A DNA stretch of 64,000 nt from Methylocystis sp. MJC1 (GCF_026427715.1 NZ_CP107558.1:186001-250000); one strand, 5' to 3'. Positions 51,437-62,727 are shown, numbered from the stretch's first letter. Notes: generated by a model not told the origin, from the sequence alone. Numbers and translations are program-made.

Positions 51437-52786
51437 TCAGGCGGCAGCTTCGCCTTCTTCCGCCGGCAGCAGGAAGCCCGTGACGGCGCGGCGCTTGTCG
51501 AGCCATTTCTTCGCTGCGGCGGTGACGTCGGCGGCGGTGACAGCCTCCATGCGATCCGGCCAGGCGGCGACGTCCTCGATCGTCAGCCCGGTGGCCAGCG
51601 CCTCGCCATACCAGCGGGCGAGCGAGGCCTGGCTGTCCTGCGCATAGATGGCGTCCGCGATGAGCCGCGTCTTGGCGCGGCGCAGATGTGCTTCGTCGAT
51701 CGGCTTCTCGGTGAAGCGCTTGATCACCCGGTCGATCGCCTCGTCGAGCTCCTCGAGCGAAACGCCCGGCGCCGGCGTGGCGTAGACCCAAAGCCGCGTG
51801 TCGTCGACGGCCGAGCCGAGATAATAGGCGCCCGCACCGACCGCATATTTATCGTCGACGACGAGGGTCTCGTAGAGCGCGCTGGTGGCGCCGCCGCCGA
51901 GCATATGGGCGAGCGTCTCGATCGCCTCCGCTTCGCCGGGCCCGGCGGTCTTGTAGGAGGGCACGAGGAAGACGCGCTCATGCGTGGGCTGCTCGACCTT
52001 CTCGTCGGCGAGCGACACGAGACGGTGAGCGCGATGCGGCGGCTCCTTGGTGCGGTTGCGACGCGGCGGCTCGGCGCGGGCTGGAACCTTCCCGTAGGTT
52101 GCGGTTGCGAGCCGCGAGACCTCCTGCGCCTCTACGTCGCCTGCGACGATCAGGATGGCGTTCTCGGGCGTGTAGAAGCGGGTGTAATAGGCGAGCGCAT
52201 CCTCGCGGTTCAGGCTCTCGATCTCGTGATTCCAGCCGATGATCGGCGTGCCGTAGGGGTGATGTGCGTAAAGCGCCGCCTGCACGGCCTCGTCGAGCTG
52301 GGAGGAGGGGTCGTTGTCGGTGCGCATGCGGCGCTCTTCCAGCACGACGTCGCGCTCAGGCGTCACCACCTCGTCGGTCAGGACGAGATTGCACATGCGG
52401 TCCGCCTCGAAGGCCATCAGCGCACCGAGGTGCTCCTTGCCGATGCGCTGGAAATAAGCGGTGTAATCATAGCTGGTGAAGGCGTTCTCCTGGCCGCCGA
52501 GCTCGGCGACGAGATCGGAGAACTCGCCCTGCGGATGGTTCTTGGTGCCCTTGAACATCAGATGTTCGAGGAAATGGGCGATGCCGGATTTGCCGAGCGG
52601 ATCGTCGGCGGAGCCGTTCTTGTACCAGATCATGTGCGTCACGACGGGAGTGCGCACATCCGGAATGACGACGACCTCGAGACCATTATCGAGCTTGAAA
52701 TTCGAAATATTGGAGCCGGCATGCGCCGAGTCGCCGGCCGCGCCCGGGGTGAGCGATGCGGTCGACGACGCAGAGGAAGACGACAT
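51437..52786 (-). CDS. M16 family zinc metallopeptidase
   Basis: The 449-residue protein has the inverted zinc motif HFLEHLMFKGT (His-x2-Glu-His, about residues 72-76) and the downstream Glu of the family, plus the substrate-binding NAFTSYDYTAYFQ and PYGTPIIGW segments. The N-terminal ~25 residues are low-complexity Ser/Ala and may be a short leader. It forms a pair with the next gene (inactive partner), as is normal in Proteobacteria. The pair probably degrades or processes peptides in the envelope or cytosol. Confidence 0.92.
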   Translation of the reverse strand: MSSSSASSTASLTPGAAGDSAHAGSNISNFKLDNGLEVVVIPDVRTPVVTHMIWYKNGSADDPLGKSGIAHFLEHLMFKGTKNHPQGEFSDLVAELGGQENAFTSYDYTAYFQRIGKEHLGALMAFEADRMCNLVLTDEVVTPERDVVLEERRMRTDNDPSSQLDEAVQAALYAHHPYGTPIIGWNHEIESLNREDALAYYTRFYTPENAILIVAGDVEAQEVSRLATATYGKVPARAEPPRRNRTKEPPHRAHRLVSLADEKVEQPTHERVFLVPSYKTAGPGEAEAIETLAHMLGGGATSALYETLVVDDKYAVGAGAYYLGSAVDDTRLWVYATPAPGVSLEELDEAIDRVIKRFTEKPIDEAHLRRAKTRLIADAIYAQDSQASLARWYGEALATGLTIEDVAAWPDRMEAVTAADVTAAAKKWLDKRRAVTGFLLPAEEGEAAA

Positions 52787-52870
52787 CGAAGGGCCTTTCT
52801 GGCGGCGTGTGGCCGCCCGAAGCTGGAGAACATTCTCTCCTATATAGGCCCAAACGACCCTCGCCGGAAC

Positions 52871-53497
52871 TCAATCCTTGGCGCCGACCTCCTTCGAGAT
52901 GAACGGCAGGTAGAAATGGTGCTGGGATTGGGCTTGCTGTTGTTGTTGGCCAGGAGCGCCCTTTGCCGCCGGGGCGTTGTCTCCGCCGAAGTAAGACATC
53001 GGGTTCCACCAGGAGCCCTTCGTGGCCTCCGGGTCCGAGATCTGGCTCAAATCCTTGGTCGGGCGGCGGTAGCCGGAGGGCGGCTCGGTCAGCATGCGGC
53101 GCCCGGGCTCATCCTGCACGGGGGCGCTGGAGGTTTTGCCTGCGGAAAGGGCGCGTTCGAGCAAACCGGGCTGGCGCTCTTCGGGCTCTGCATTGTGGAC
53201 CTTGGCGTAGCGGTCGGTGTTGCGCAGGCGCGCAGTGGCCGTGTCGACCGGCCAGCCGCCAGGGCGGCCGGCGTTCTCGCGCGGCGCCGGCAGATCGCCG
53301 GCGCGGGGCGGCAAGACGAGCTTGGGGCGCTCGCTATAGTCGATCTTGCTGGCGCTGGGGTCCGAGGAAACCCCGACGAGCTCCATGACCGCGCTGACGG
53401 TGGATTTATCGTCCGCGGCCTGGGCAGGCGCGCCATAGGCCGCTGCAAGACCAGCGAGCGCGAGGAGGGCGCGGCGCCGAAATCGTGCAAGCTTCAT
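52871..53497 (-). CDS. Hypothetical secreted protein between lspA and M16 genes
   Basis: The 208-residue protein has a signal peptide (MKLARFRRRALLALAGLAAA..., cut near AQA at about 27). The mature part has IDYSERPKLVLPPRAGDLP, GWPVDTATARLRN, then a Pro/Gln-rich stretch and the end FYLPFISKEVGAKD. It resembles alphaproteobacterial proteins of unknown function that lie between lspA and the M16 pair. AAGGAG eight bases before ATG 53497 sets the start. The mature protein is mostly disordered; no function is assigned. Confidence 0.75.
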   Translation of the reverse strand: MKLARFRRRALLALAGLAAAYGAPAQAADDKSTVSAVMELVGVSSDPSASKIDYSERPKLVLPPRAGDLPAPRENAGRPGGWPVDTATARLRNTDRYAKVHNAEPEERQPGLLERALSAGKTSSAPVQDEPGRRMLTEPPSGYRRPTKDLSQISDPEATKGSWWNPMSYFGGDNAPAAKGAPGQQQQQAQSQHHFYLPFISKEVGAKD

Positions 53498-53577
53498 GAT
53501 ACCAACTCCTTGCCCGGAACGAAAAGCGCATGAAAAAACGCGCAATCCGCTAACAATACGCTCGCCTTATTGGCGAA

Positions 53578-54111
53578 TTAGTGGCGCCCGCGCAAGTCGG
53601 TCGCGTCCTGGGCCGACGGCGCCGGCGCAAAAATGTTCTCGAAGAGAAGCAGCGCGACCCCCGCCGAAATGGCGACGTCGGCGACGTTGAAGACGTAATT
53701 GGCGAGCGGCCCCACCGGCAGCGTCGTATGGAAGTAGAAGAAATCAGCGACCGCGCCGCGCGTGAGGCGATCGACGGCGTTGCCCAGCGCCCCGCCGACG
53801 ACAAGGCCGACCGCGAGCGTTGTCAGCCGGCTTTGCGAGCGCCACAGCCACCAGAGGAGGCCCGCGACGATGACGCTTTGCCCGGCAAGGAGCAGGGCGC
53901 GTCCAACGCCCTCATGCGTCTGAAAGAGCGAGTAGGAGACGCCGTAGTTCCAGGAAAGGACGACGTCGAGGAAGGGCGCGAGCGTAATCGGCTGTCGCGC
54001 TTGGATGCCGAAGATATCGAGCATCCAATATTTGTGGGCCTGATCGGCGAGCGCGGCCGCGAGGGCGGCGGCGAGGCCGAGGACGCGGGGGGGCGTGAGA
54101 AAGGGCGGCAC
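53578..54111 (-). CDS. lspA: Lipoprotein signal peptidase (signal peptidase II)
   Basis: LspA removes the signal peptide from diacylated prolipoproteins in the inner membrane. The 177-residue protein has four membrane helices and the conserved boxes DQAHKYWML, NYGVSYSLF, GGALGNAVDRL (with a catalytic Asp) and YVFNVADVAISAG (with the second catalytic Asp). Residue order and length match the family. Lipoproteins such as BcsN in this window would be substrates. Confidence 0.95.
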   Translation of the reverse strand: MPPFLTPPRVLGLAAALAAALADQAHKYWMLDIFGIQARQPITLAPFLDVVLSWNYGVSYSLFQTHEGVGRALLLAGQSVIVAGLLWWLWRSQSRLTTLAVGLVVGGALGNAVDRLTRGAVADFFYFHTTLPVGPLANYVFNVADVAISAGVALLLFENIFAPAPSAQDATDLRGRH

Positions 54112-54285
54112 TGCGACTCTGCGGATTCCGGGGACGCCGCTTGGCGACCGGCCTATCGATTTTGTCTTGATATCGTCCCGGCGCCGTGGCGGCTAGTCGT
54201 TATCCGTTCGACATCCTGATTTGTGAGACAGGGCCGACGCGCAGCGCGGCTCCCGGCGCCGGTTTGGTTGCGGCGCCGCAAAACC

Positions 54286-54314
54286 TTGACATCGGAGCGG
54301 CCCGATCTTATCTC
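54286..54314 (+). promoter_or_regulatory. groESL promoter, heat-shock (RpoH)-like
   Basis: CTTGACA begins at 54285 (-35, TTGACA 54286-54291) and CTTATC/TATCTC lies at about 54307-54314. The CTTG...CTTAT combination is typical of alphaproteobacterial RpoH promoters, and also fits a primary sigma factor with a weak -10. It sits just upstream of the CIRCE operator. Confidence 0.55.
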
Positions 54315-54322
54315 CACGCGCG

Positions 54323-54349
54323 TTGGCACTCGTCGTAAGAGAGTGCCAA
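54323..54349 (+). promoter_or_regulatory. CIRCE operator (HrcA binding site)
   Basis: TTGGCACTC (54323-54331), nine bases, GAGTGCCAA (54341-54349): a perfect 9-9-9 inverted repeat, one position per arm from the consensus TTAGCACTC-N9-GAGTGCTAA. It lies downstream of the promoter and 68 bases before groES, so HrcA repression would block transcription of groES-groEL. Confidence 0.95.
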
Positions 54350-54417
54350 TAATTTCGCTTATGGCTTGCGACGGGCGGACTTTCCTGCCCGACGCGCAGA
54401 ATAAGGAAGACATTACA

Positions 54418-54705
54418 ATGGCGTTCCGTCCCCTGCACGACCGCATCGTGGTCAAGCGCATCGAAGGCGAAGAGAAGACCAAAGGCGGCATCATTATTCC
54501 CGACACCGCCAAGGAGAAGCCCCAGGAAGGCAAGGTGGTTTCAGTTGGCCCGGGCGCCCGCGACGAGAGCGGCAAGCTCGTTCCCCTCGACGTGAAGGCT
54601 GGCGATCGCGTGCTGTTCGGCAAGTGGTCCGGCACCGAGGTCAAGATCGACGGCGACGACCTGTTGATCATGAAGGAAAGCGACATCCTGGGCATCGTCG
54701 AATAA
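54418..54705 (+). CDS. groES: Co-chaperonin GroES
   Basis: GroES caps the GroEL cage during protein folding. The 95-residue protein has [19 protein letters not shown], the mobile loop region ([16 protein letters not shown]), and [29 protein letters not shown], all typical. AAGGAAG precedes ATG 54418; upstream open sequence is not used. It is followed 45 bases later by groEL in the same operon. Confidence 0.98.
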   Translation: MAFRPLHDRIVVKRIEGEEKTKGGIIIPDTAKEKPQEGKVVSVGPGARDESGKLVPLDVKAGDRVLFGKWSGTEVKIDGDDLLIMKESDILGIVE

Positions 54706-56385
<1,680 letters not shown>

Positions 56386-56410
56386 GTCCGGTCGGTCAGA
56401 GAGATTGGAG

Positions 56411-56441
56411 AGCCCCGGGGGAAACCTCGGGGCTTTTTCTT
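56411..56441 (+). terminator. Rho-independent terminator after groEL
   Basis: AGCCCCGGGG pairs with CCTCGGGGCT (one mismatch) around GAAA and is followed by TTTTTCTTTT. It lies 25 bases after the groEL stop codon. Confidence 0.93.
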
Positions 56442-56458
56442 TTGGAACGATCTCCGCG

Positions 56459-56540
56459 CGTCAACGCGAGCGAAGCGAAGCAATCCAGAGCCACGGCGCC
56501 GCCCTGGATTGCTTCGTCGCAGCGCTCCTCGCAATGACGG
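56459..56540. repeat. Palindromic intergenic repeat, family A copy 4
   Basis: The copy runs from CGTCAACGCGAGCG to CGCAATGACGG with AATCCAGAG pairing with CCTGGATT. It is the most diverged copy (left arm CAACGCG instead of CATTGCG). It sits between the groEL terminator and the oxidase subunit gene. Confidence 0.85.
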
Positions 56541-56678
56541 CCAATCTGAGACGCCTGTGCGCCAGCGACGAAAGCGCGCGGCGGTGAGACGTTGCGGGAT
56601 CGTCGAGGCTCGGTTAGCATCGCCTTCATGCGCGGCGGCTCTGTTCGCGCGGCAAACTTAAAATTTGGGAGCATTCTG

Positions 56679-56825
56679 ATGGCGAGCAATCGCGGCTCGG
56701 CGTCCACCGACGCGGACTGGGCTGAACACGCAAAGACCTACAATGGTTTCCTTTGGCTGCTGAAATTTTCCGCGGCCGGATCGGCGATAACCCTCGTCCT
56801 TCTCTACGTGCTCTTCGCGCGATAA
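56679..56825 (+). CDS. aa3-type cytochrome c oxidase subunit IV
   Basis: The 48-residue protein has one membrane helix (about 27-45, KFSAAGSAITLVLLYVLF) preceded by DADWAEHAKTYNGFLWLL. The DWxxHxxTYxxF motif is the mark of the small aa3-type oxidase subunit IV family of alphaproteobacteria. GGGAG at 56667-56671 is seven bases before ATG 56679; the frame is open upstream but without support. The gene lies directly before the transhydrogenase genes, as in many Rhizobiales; the main oxidase subunits are elsewhere. Confidence 0.88.
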   Translation: MASNRGSASTDADWAEHAKTYNGFLWLLKFSAAGSAITLVLLYVLFAR

Positions 56826-56900
56826 GATAAGCCCAAGCCCCTCGCGCCAGCCGTCAGGGGCCACCATGACGGCGACGGTTCGCAACAGCCGGAGGTCGTC

Positions 56901-58034
56901 ATGCGCATTGCCGTATTGGCCGAGTCGGACAAAGCTGAGCCGCGCGTTGCGGCGACGCCCGAAACCGTCAAGAAATTCATCTCACTCGGCGCCGAGGTCG
57001 CGGTTCAGTCCGGGGCCGGCGCCGGGGCGGGCGTCTCCGACGCCGAATACGCCGCCGCAGGCGCCAAGATCGGCGCCGATCGGGCGACGACCCTCGCAGG
57101 CGCGGACATTGCGCTGCGCGTGCGACGTTCCTCGGCGGCCGAGCTTGCCGGCGCCAAGCAAAATCTCGCCCTCATCTGCATCATGGACCCGTTCGGGAAC
57201 GAGGCGGCGCTGGCCGATCTCGCAAAGACGGGCGTGATCGCTTTCGCCATGGAGTTCATGCCGCGCATCACCCGCGCGCAATCCATGGATGTGCTGTCCT
57301 CACAGGCAAATCTCGCAGGCTATCGCGCGGTCATCGAGGCGGCGGCCGAATATGGCCGTTCCTTTCCAATGATGATGACGGCCGCCGGCACGGTGCCAGC
57401 CGCCAAGGTCTTCATCATGGGCGTCGGCGTCGCGGGGCTGCAGGCCATCGCCACCGCGCGCCGCCTCGGCGCCATTGTGACGGCGACGGACGTGCGGCCG
57501 GCGACGAAAGAGCAGGTCGAATCGCTCGGCGCCAAATTTCTGGCGGTCGAGAACGAGGAATTCCAGCAGGCGCAGACGGCCGGCGGCTACGCCAAGGAGA
57601 TGTCGAAGGAATATCAGGCCGCGCAGGCGGAGCTCACCGCGAGCCACATCGCCAAGCAGGATGTGGTCATTACGACCGCGCTCGTCCCTGGCCGCCCGGC
57701 GCCGAAGCTTGTTTCGGCCGAAATGGTGCGGTCCATGCGCACAGGCTCGGTCATCGTCGATCTCGCCGCCGAGCGCGGGGGCAATTGCGAATTGACCAAG
57801 CCCGGCCAGACGACCGTGGAGAATGGCGTGAAGATCGTCGGCGCGCTCAATCTCGCGGGGCACATGGCTCCGACCGCCTCCAGCCTCTACGCAAAAAATC
57901 TGCTCGCCTTCGTCGAGACGCTGATCTCGAAGGAGACGAAGCAGCTCGCGATCAATTGGGACGACGAACTCGTGAAAGCCACCGCGCTCACGCGCGACGG
58001 CGCCGTCGTCGACACAAGATTCAAACAGGCCTGA
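56901..58034 (+). CDS. pntAA: NAD(P)(+) transhydrogenase subunit alpha part 1
   Basis: This soluble subunit binds NAD(H) in the proton-pumping transhydrogenase, which makes NADPH from NADH using the proton gradient. The 377-residue protein starts [21 protein letters not shown] and has the Rossmann region [22 protein letters not shown], the RQD-type loop region, and [23 protein letters not shown] precedes ATG 56901. The 33-base gap to pntAB and the order pntAA-pntAB-pntB show the split three-gene arrangement. In methanotrophs this enzyme helps supply NADPH for biosynthesis. Confidence 0.96.
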   Translation: MRIAVLAESDKAEPRVAATPETVKKFISLGAEVAVQSGAGAGAGVSDAEYAAAGAKIGADRATTLAGADIALRVRRSSAAELAGAKQNLALICIMDPFGNEAALADLAKTGVIAFAMEFMPRITRAQSMDVLSSQANLAGYRAVIEAAAEYGRSFPMMMTAAGTVPAAKVFIMGVGVAGLQAIATARRLGAIVTATDVRPATKEQVESLGAKFLAVENEEFQQAQTAGGYAKEMSKEYQAAQAELTASHIAKQDVVITTALVPGRPAPKLVSAEMVRSMRTGSVIVDLAAERGGNCELTKPGQTTVENGVKIVGALNLAGHMAPTASSLYAKNLLAFVETLISKETKQLAINWDDELVKATALTRDGAVVDTRFKQA

Positions 58035-58066
58035 ACGCAGCATCCTTCCAACAAGGAGCGCAAATA

Positions 58067-58516
58067 ATGACGGACTCAACGCAGCAATTGCTCGAAAAGG
58101 CGCGTGCGGCGGCAGAAGCCGCGCGTCAACTCGCGGATCAGGCGCAGCACTATTCCGACCAGCTGTCGCAAACGGCGGCGGCGATCAGCGCGCATGGGCT
58201 GGGAGGGGGCGCGGTCGATCCGGTCGTTTTCCGCCTCGCCATCTTCGTTATGGCGGTGTTCGTCGGCTACTACGTGGTCTGGTCGGTGACGCCCGCCTTG
58301 CATACGCCGCTGATGTCAGTGACAAACGCCATCTCCTCAGTGATCGTCGTCGGCGCGCTGCTCTCGGTCGGCGTCGAGCAGTCGGGTGCGAGCGACGACG
58401 GCTCCGGCGTCGCAAGATGGTTCGGCTTCATCGCGCTCATGCTCGCGAGCGTGAACATATTCGGCGGCTTCCTCGTCACCGAACGCATGCTCTCCATGTA
58501 TAAAAAGAAGGGCTGA
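58067..58516 (+). CDS. pntAB: NAD(P) transhydrogenase subunit alpha part 2
   Basis: The 149-residue protein is the membrane part of the alpha subunit, with a charged helical N-terminus (about 1-45, with many Ala/Gln) and three membrane helices (about 58-77, 85-105 and 117-137: [58 protein letters not shown]). [19 protein letters not shown] is the conserved family motif. AAGGAG lies about 8 bases before ATG 58067. It is followed by pntB five bases after its stop. Confidence 0.94.
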   Translation: MTDSTQQLLEKARAAAEAARQLADQAQHYSDQLSQTAAAISAHGLGGGAVDPVVFRLAIFVMAVFVGYYVVWSVTPALHTPLMSVTNAISSVIVVGALLSVGVEQSGASDDGSGVARWFGFIALMLASVNIFGGFLVTERMLSMYKKKG

Positions 58517-58521
58517 CGCAA

Positions 58522-59919
58522 ATGAGCGCCAATCTCTCAGCCCTTCTCTATCTCGCCGCCGGCGTGCTTTTCATTCTGGCGTTGCGGGGGCTTTCCTCGC
58601 CAGCGACGTCGCGCCAAGGCAATCGCTACGGCATGATCGGCATGGCGGTCGCGGTTGCGACGACATTGCTTTTCCATTTGCCGCCCCTCTTCGGCTTGGT
58701 GCTGATCGTCGTCGGCGCAGCGGCCGGTGGCGGCGTGGGCGCCTATGTGGCGCAACGCATCCCGATGACGGCGATGCCGGAGCTTGTCGCCTTCTTCCAT
58801 TCGCTCGTCGGACTTGCCGCCGTGCTGGTCGCCGGCAGCGCCTTTTTCGCGCCGCAGGCGTTCGGCATCGGCCAGCCAGGGCATATCGAAGGCGGCAGCC
58901 TGTTTGAGATGTCGCTCGGCGCGGCGATCGGCGCGGTTACTTTCACCGGCTCTATCATAGCCTTTTTGAAGCTTTCCGAGCGCATGAGCGGTAAGCCCAT
59001 CCTGCTGCCCGAGCGTCACACGATCAATATTATGCTGGGCGCGGCGCTGGCGGCGCTGATCCTGCTTTTCGTGACGACAGAGTCGGGCCTCTGGTTCTTT
59101 CTGCTGATCCTCGTCTCGCTAGCGCTGGGCGTCACGCTCATCATTCCGATCGGCGGCGCCGATATGCCGGTCGTCGTCTCCATGCTCAACTCCTATTCGG
59201 GATGGGCGGCGGCGGGCATCGGCTTCACGCTCGGCAATCTCGCGCTCATCGTCACGGGCGCGCTCGTCGGCTCGTCGGGCGCCATCCTCTCCTACATCAT
59301 GTGCAAGGGGATGAACCGCAGCTTCATCTCGGTGATTCTCGGCGGCTTTGGCGGCGAGACGGCGGGGCCGAGCGGCGCCAAGGAGACGCGCAACGTCAAG
59401 CAGGGCTCGCCCGAGGACGCCGCCTATATCATGCAGAACTCCGGAAAGATCATCATCGTGCCGGGCTACGGCATGGCGGTGGCGCAGGCCCAGCATGCGC
59501 TGCGCGAGATGGCGGATTTGCTGAAGAAGGAAGGTGTGGACATCAGCTACGCTATCCATCCCGTCGCAGGCCGCATGCCGGGCCATATGAATGTGCTGCT
59601 TGCGGAAGCCAATGTGCCTTACGACGAAGTCTTCGAGCTCGACGACATCAACTCACAATTCGCCCAGGCGGACGTCGCATTCGTGATCGGCGCCAATGAC
59701 GTGACGAACCCTGCGGCGAAGACGGACAAAACCTCGCCCATCTATGGGATGCCGATCCTCGACGTCGAACGGGCGAAGACGGTGCTGTTCCTGAAGCGCG
59801 GTATGGGCTCGGGCTATGCGGGGGTGGAGAACGAGCTGTTCTTCCGGCCCAATACGATGATGCTGTTCGGGGACGCGAAAAAGACCGTGGAGGCCATCGT
59901 CAAGGCGCTGGCGCATTAA
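58522..59919 (+). CDS. pntB: NAD(P)(+) transhydrogenase subunit beta
   Basis: PntB has the membrane domain for proton transfer and the NADP(H)-binding domain III. The 465-residue protein has about nine membrane helices in residues 1-270 (for example GMIGMAVAVATTLLFHLP) and a C-terminal domain with IIIVPGYGMAVAQAQHALREM, YAIHPVAGRMPGHMNVLLAEA and MLFGDAKKTVEAIV. It starts ATG 58522. The stop is followed by a family B repeat that could terminate the pnt transcript. Confidence 0.96.
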   Translation: MSANLSALLYLAAGVLFILALRGLSSPATSRQGNRYGMIGMAVAVATTLLFHLPPLFGLVLIVVGAAAGGGVGAYVAQRIPMTAMPELVAFFHSLVGLAAVLVAGSAFFAPQAFGIGQPGHIEGGSLFEMSLGAAIGAVTFTGSIIAFLKLSERMSGKPILLPERHTINIMLGAALAALILLFVTTESGLWFFLLILVSLALGVTLIIPIGGADMPVVVSMLNSYSGWAAAGIGFTLGNLALIVTGALVGSSGAILSYIMCKGMNRSFISVILGGFGGETAGPSGAKETRNVKQGSPEDAAYIMQNSGKIIIVPGYGMAVAQAQHALREMADLLKKEGVDISYAIHPVAGRMPGHMNVLLAEANVPYDEVFELDDINSQFAQADVAFVIGANDVTNPAAKTDKTSPIYGMPILDVERAKTVLFLKRGMGSGYAGVENELFFRPNTMMLFGDAKKTVEAIVKALAH

Positions 59920-59928
59920 GACAGAAGC

Positions 59929-60031
59929 GTCATTCCCGACGCTCGCGAAGCGAGCGATCAGGAATCCAGAGTCTCAGGCGCGTGCGTTTGCTCTGGATTC
60001 CCGGTCAGGCCTTTGGCCTGCCGGGAATGAC
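59929..60031. repeat. Three-hairpin intergenic repeat, family B copy 2
   Basis: It starts GTCATTCCC and ends GGGAATGAC like the copy at 5453-5558. The left hairpin is of the GACGCTCGC...GCGAGCGATC type and the right hairpin of the GGTCAGGCC...GGCCTGCC type, the opposite order to copy 1. The central palindrome and its loop (AGGCGCG...TTTGCTC) keep the same direction. It lies between converging pntB and the TonB receptor gene. Confidence 0.9.
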
Positions 60032-60060
60032 AGGTTTTGCGTCGCAGGGATTAAAAACGA

Positions 60061-60090
60061 AAACGCCGGGGAGCGATCCCCGGCGTTTCC
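60061..60090 (-). terminator. Rho-independent terminator of the TonB receptor gene
   Basis: AAACGCCGGGG pairs with CCCCGGCGTTT around a 6-base loop, four bases after the stop on the minus strand, followed by TTCGTTTTTAAT. It could also act on the plus strand after the family B repeat. Confidence 0.88.
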
Positions 60091-60093
60091 GCA

Positions 60094-62727
60094 TCAATTG
60101 ATCGAGAAGGTCGCTGGCTGGAACCAGTTCGTCATATCCGGCAACCCGCCCTCGTTGTCGACATAGAAAACGCCGCGCTCGGGATGCTTATCCGCGCCGT
60201 AGTCATATTTGGCGGAGACATAGAAAGTCCGCTGCGGGAAGGGATGATAGAGGTAATATTTGTAGTTGCCGACATTGTCGATGCCGAAGTCGAACGACCA
60301 GCGGTTGTTCCATTTGTAGTTGATCTTTGTATCGACAATGAAGAAGCGGTCGAAGGCTCCGAAGACGCCATGCGCAATGTCGTTGTTGGAGAGCGTCGAC
60401 CACATGCGGTCCTGCCAGCGTGCGGCGACAGTGAAGGCCCAATTGTCGTCTGGGCGATAGGTCGCCACGCCCGTCCAACGCCATTTGGGCACATAGGGAA
60501 CATTCTTGCCGGCGACCGACAGAATGGCGTTGTCGAGATTGTTGCCGCCTGACGGCGACCAGTTTGGATCGGAGATGATGCGCGAATTGACGTAGGTGAC
60601 GCTGCCCATCAGCTCGAGACCCTTGATGAGCACATTGTCCTTGCTCGCCGCCAATTCGACGCCGCTGTTTCGAATGCGCGAGACATTTACATTGCTCGAG
60701 GTCAGCGTCGCCAGCGGCCCCTGCGTCACATAGATGCTCTGGGAAATGATCGCGTCGCGCACTTCTTCGTCGAAGAGCGACACGCGCGCCGTTCCATCCG
60801 GGCCGATCTTGCGTTCCACCGTGAGCTCCTTGGTGAGAGCGACCTCAGGGCGCAAATTCGGGTTCGGATTGGCGGCCAGGGCGGAGCCTGTGAGCGAGGT
60901 GATGTTGTAGAGTTCCTTGGCCGTCGGGAAGCGGTTCGCCATGCCGACGGACGCCGTCACGGTCCATTTGTCGTCAGGAGTCCACTGGAACGAACCCTTG
61001 GGCGAGAAGCGGGTGGAGTAAAGGTTGGGTTGGTAGAGTGGCAGCTGGCTCGCGAAGCTGGCCGTGGAGCCGAGGCCGACCGCATTTATGTTGTTGAGCT
61101 GCTGATTATAGCCATTCGAAGCGACCCAGTGCTCGCCGCGCAGGCCCACGGTGAATTTGTAATTGTCGGTGATCTTCCAGGCGTCCTGCACCCACAGAGC
61201 CTGCGTGCGGGTGGTGCCGTTGCCGATCGAGGCGACCGCCCCCAAGGACGACGCCGTGCCAGCGGTCCAATTGGTCGTGAGCCAGGTCGGGTTGTTGAGA
61301 TGGAACTGGTCGCCATGCAGGCCGAAGCTAATGTCGTGGCCGGCGAGGGCGCCCTCCGGGCGAAGAATGCCCTTCATATCGAAGAGCGTCCAATAGGTGC
61401 CCGTATAGACGGCGTTTTTGCCGGTCTGCGTGTAGCCGCCGAAGGGAACCGCCGCGCTATAGGGCGCGACCTGATCCGATTGCAGATAGGTGAAGTTGGA
61501 CGCGGAGATTTCCCAGTCGAAAAGGCCGCCGGTGTTGCTCCGCACCGCCGCGGCGTTGGTCAGGATCTTCTCCTGAACCCGGTAGTAGCCGGCGCCGAAG
61601 CTCTGCAGAACCGCGTTTGTGAGCGCTAGCGGGCTGGTTTTGCTCTGCACCCCGCCGCCGAAGTAGGGCCCGTATCCGGAAACGAGATAATTCTCTGGGG
61701 TCGACGTCCCGTCATTGGACCAGAAGCCCAGAGTATAGGTCGCACGGATGGTCGGCGAGAAGTCGTAGGCGAGTTTGAGCTTGGCGTTGACTTGGTCGTT
61801 TGCGAGATTTCCGGCGGTGCCGAGCACGGCCGCCGGCGCGCCGAATTTGGTCGTCGCGAAATAGGTTCCTGGGTAATTATAGAAATTCGCCGCTACGCCG
61901 GGCGCCTGGGTGATGTAGGTCAGCGGCTGCTGCGAGCCGCGCTGCCAATTGCCGGACAGCGACCAGGAGAGGTCGCCGATTTTATCGCCCATGAAGGCGC
62001 TGGTGACATTGTTGACGAAGCCCTTCGACGTCCCGTACTGCGAGAAATCCTGAACGGCGAGCGTGTCCTTGATCGACACTTCCAGCTTCTCGGGCATCCG
62101 CGTCGTGATCTTCAGCACGCCGCCCATCGAGTTGCCGGGATATTGCGCCGAATAGGGGCCATAGAGGAAGTCGACGCGTTCGATCTCTTCGGGCGCGACG
62201 AGGCCCCAGCGCGGCGCGCCGATCGTGTTGTCGTTGCCAACCAGCGCCGTGAGCAGAAGATCGTCGGCGTAAACCAGGCTACGGGCGGAAGAATTAATGC
62301 CCCAGGTGCGGGTCTGCAGCACGGCCTGCGTGTCGCCGTTATTGCGTTTGCGCACGAAAAGGCCCGGCATGTATTTCACCGCGTCTTCCGTGTCGACGAT
62401 GTTTACCTGCCGTTCGATCTGTTTGCGCGTGACGCTCGCGACCGTGTTCGGCAATTGCCATTTTTCGACGAAGGCGGGACGGCCGTCCGGCAGGGTCGGC
62501 GACCAGCGCGAGACGATCGGCGACGGCGCGGGGGCTGGCGCGCTCACGACGCCGGGCCGCACGGCGACTGGTCCGGCGGCGCGAGCAGGCGCGGAGCTCC
62601 GCGCGGGCGCATGATGCTGGCCGCTGACGTCGATAGTCGGGAGCGTGTGGGTTGCCTGCGCAGGCGACAGAGCGGCGAAAGTTAAAGCGCAGGCGGAAAC
62701 GCCGCGCAGAAGGTGGTGGCGGTACAT
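60094..62727 (-). CDS. TonB-dependent outer-membrane receptor
   Basis: The 877-residue protein has a signal peptide (cut after AQA near 25), a short TonB-box-like lead and a Pro/Ala-rich linker (about 36-75), then the plug domain (about 85-215, DTEDAVKYMPGLFVRKRNNGD, GPYSAQYPGNSMGGVLKI) and a 22-strand type barrel to the end (YYLYHPFPQRTFYVSAKYDYG). It does not end in the usual terminal aromatic residue (…FSIN). It takes up a metal complex, siderophore or vitamin with energy from TonB-ExbBD. The DUF2946 gene directly upstream and exbB nearby suggest metal uptake, possibly copper (inference). Confidence 0.92.
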   Translation of the reverse strand: MYRHHLLRGVSACALTFAALSPAQATHTLPTIDVSGQHHAPARSSAPARAAGPVAVRPGVVSAPAPAPSPIVSRWSPTLPDGRPAFVEKWQLPNTVASVTRKQIERQVNIVDTEDAVKYMPGLFVRKRNNGDTQAVLQTRTWGINSSARSLVYADDLLLTALVGNDNTIGAPRWGLVAPEEIERVDFLYGPYSAQYPGNSMGGVLKITTRMPEKLEVSIKDTLAVQDFSQYGTSKGFVNNVTSAFMGDKIGDLSWSLSGNWQRGSQQPLTYITQAPGVAANFYNYPGTYFATTKFGAPAAVLGTAGNLANDQVNAKLKLAYDFSPTIRATYTLGFWSNDGTSTPENYLVSGYGPYFGGGVQSKTSPLALTNAVLQSFGAGYYRVQEKILTNAAAVRSNTGGLFDWEISASNFTYLQSDQVAPYSAAVPFGGYTQTGKNAVYTGTYWTLFDMKGILRPEGALAGHDISFGLHGDQFHLNNPTWLTTNWTAGTASSLGAVASIGNGTTRTQALWVQDAWKITDNYKFTVGLRGEHWVASNGYNQQLNNINAVGLGSTASFASQLPLYQPNLYSTRFSPKGSFQWTPDDKWTVTASVGMANRFPTAKELYNITSLTGSALAANPNPNLRPEVALTKELTVERKIGPDGTARVSLFDEEVRDAIISQSIYVTQGPLATLTSSNVNVSRIRNSGVELAASKDNVLIKGLELMGSVTYVNSRIISDPNWSPSGGNNLDNAILSVAGKNVPYVPKWRWTGVATYRPDDNWAFTVAARWQDRMWSTLSNNDIAHGVFGAFDRFFIVDTKINYKWNNRWSFDFGIDNVGNYKYYLYHPFPQRTFYVSAKYDYGADKHPERGVFYVDNEGGLPDMTNWFQPATFSIN

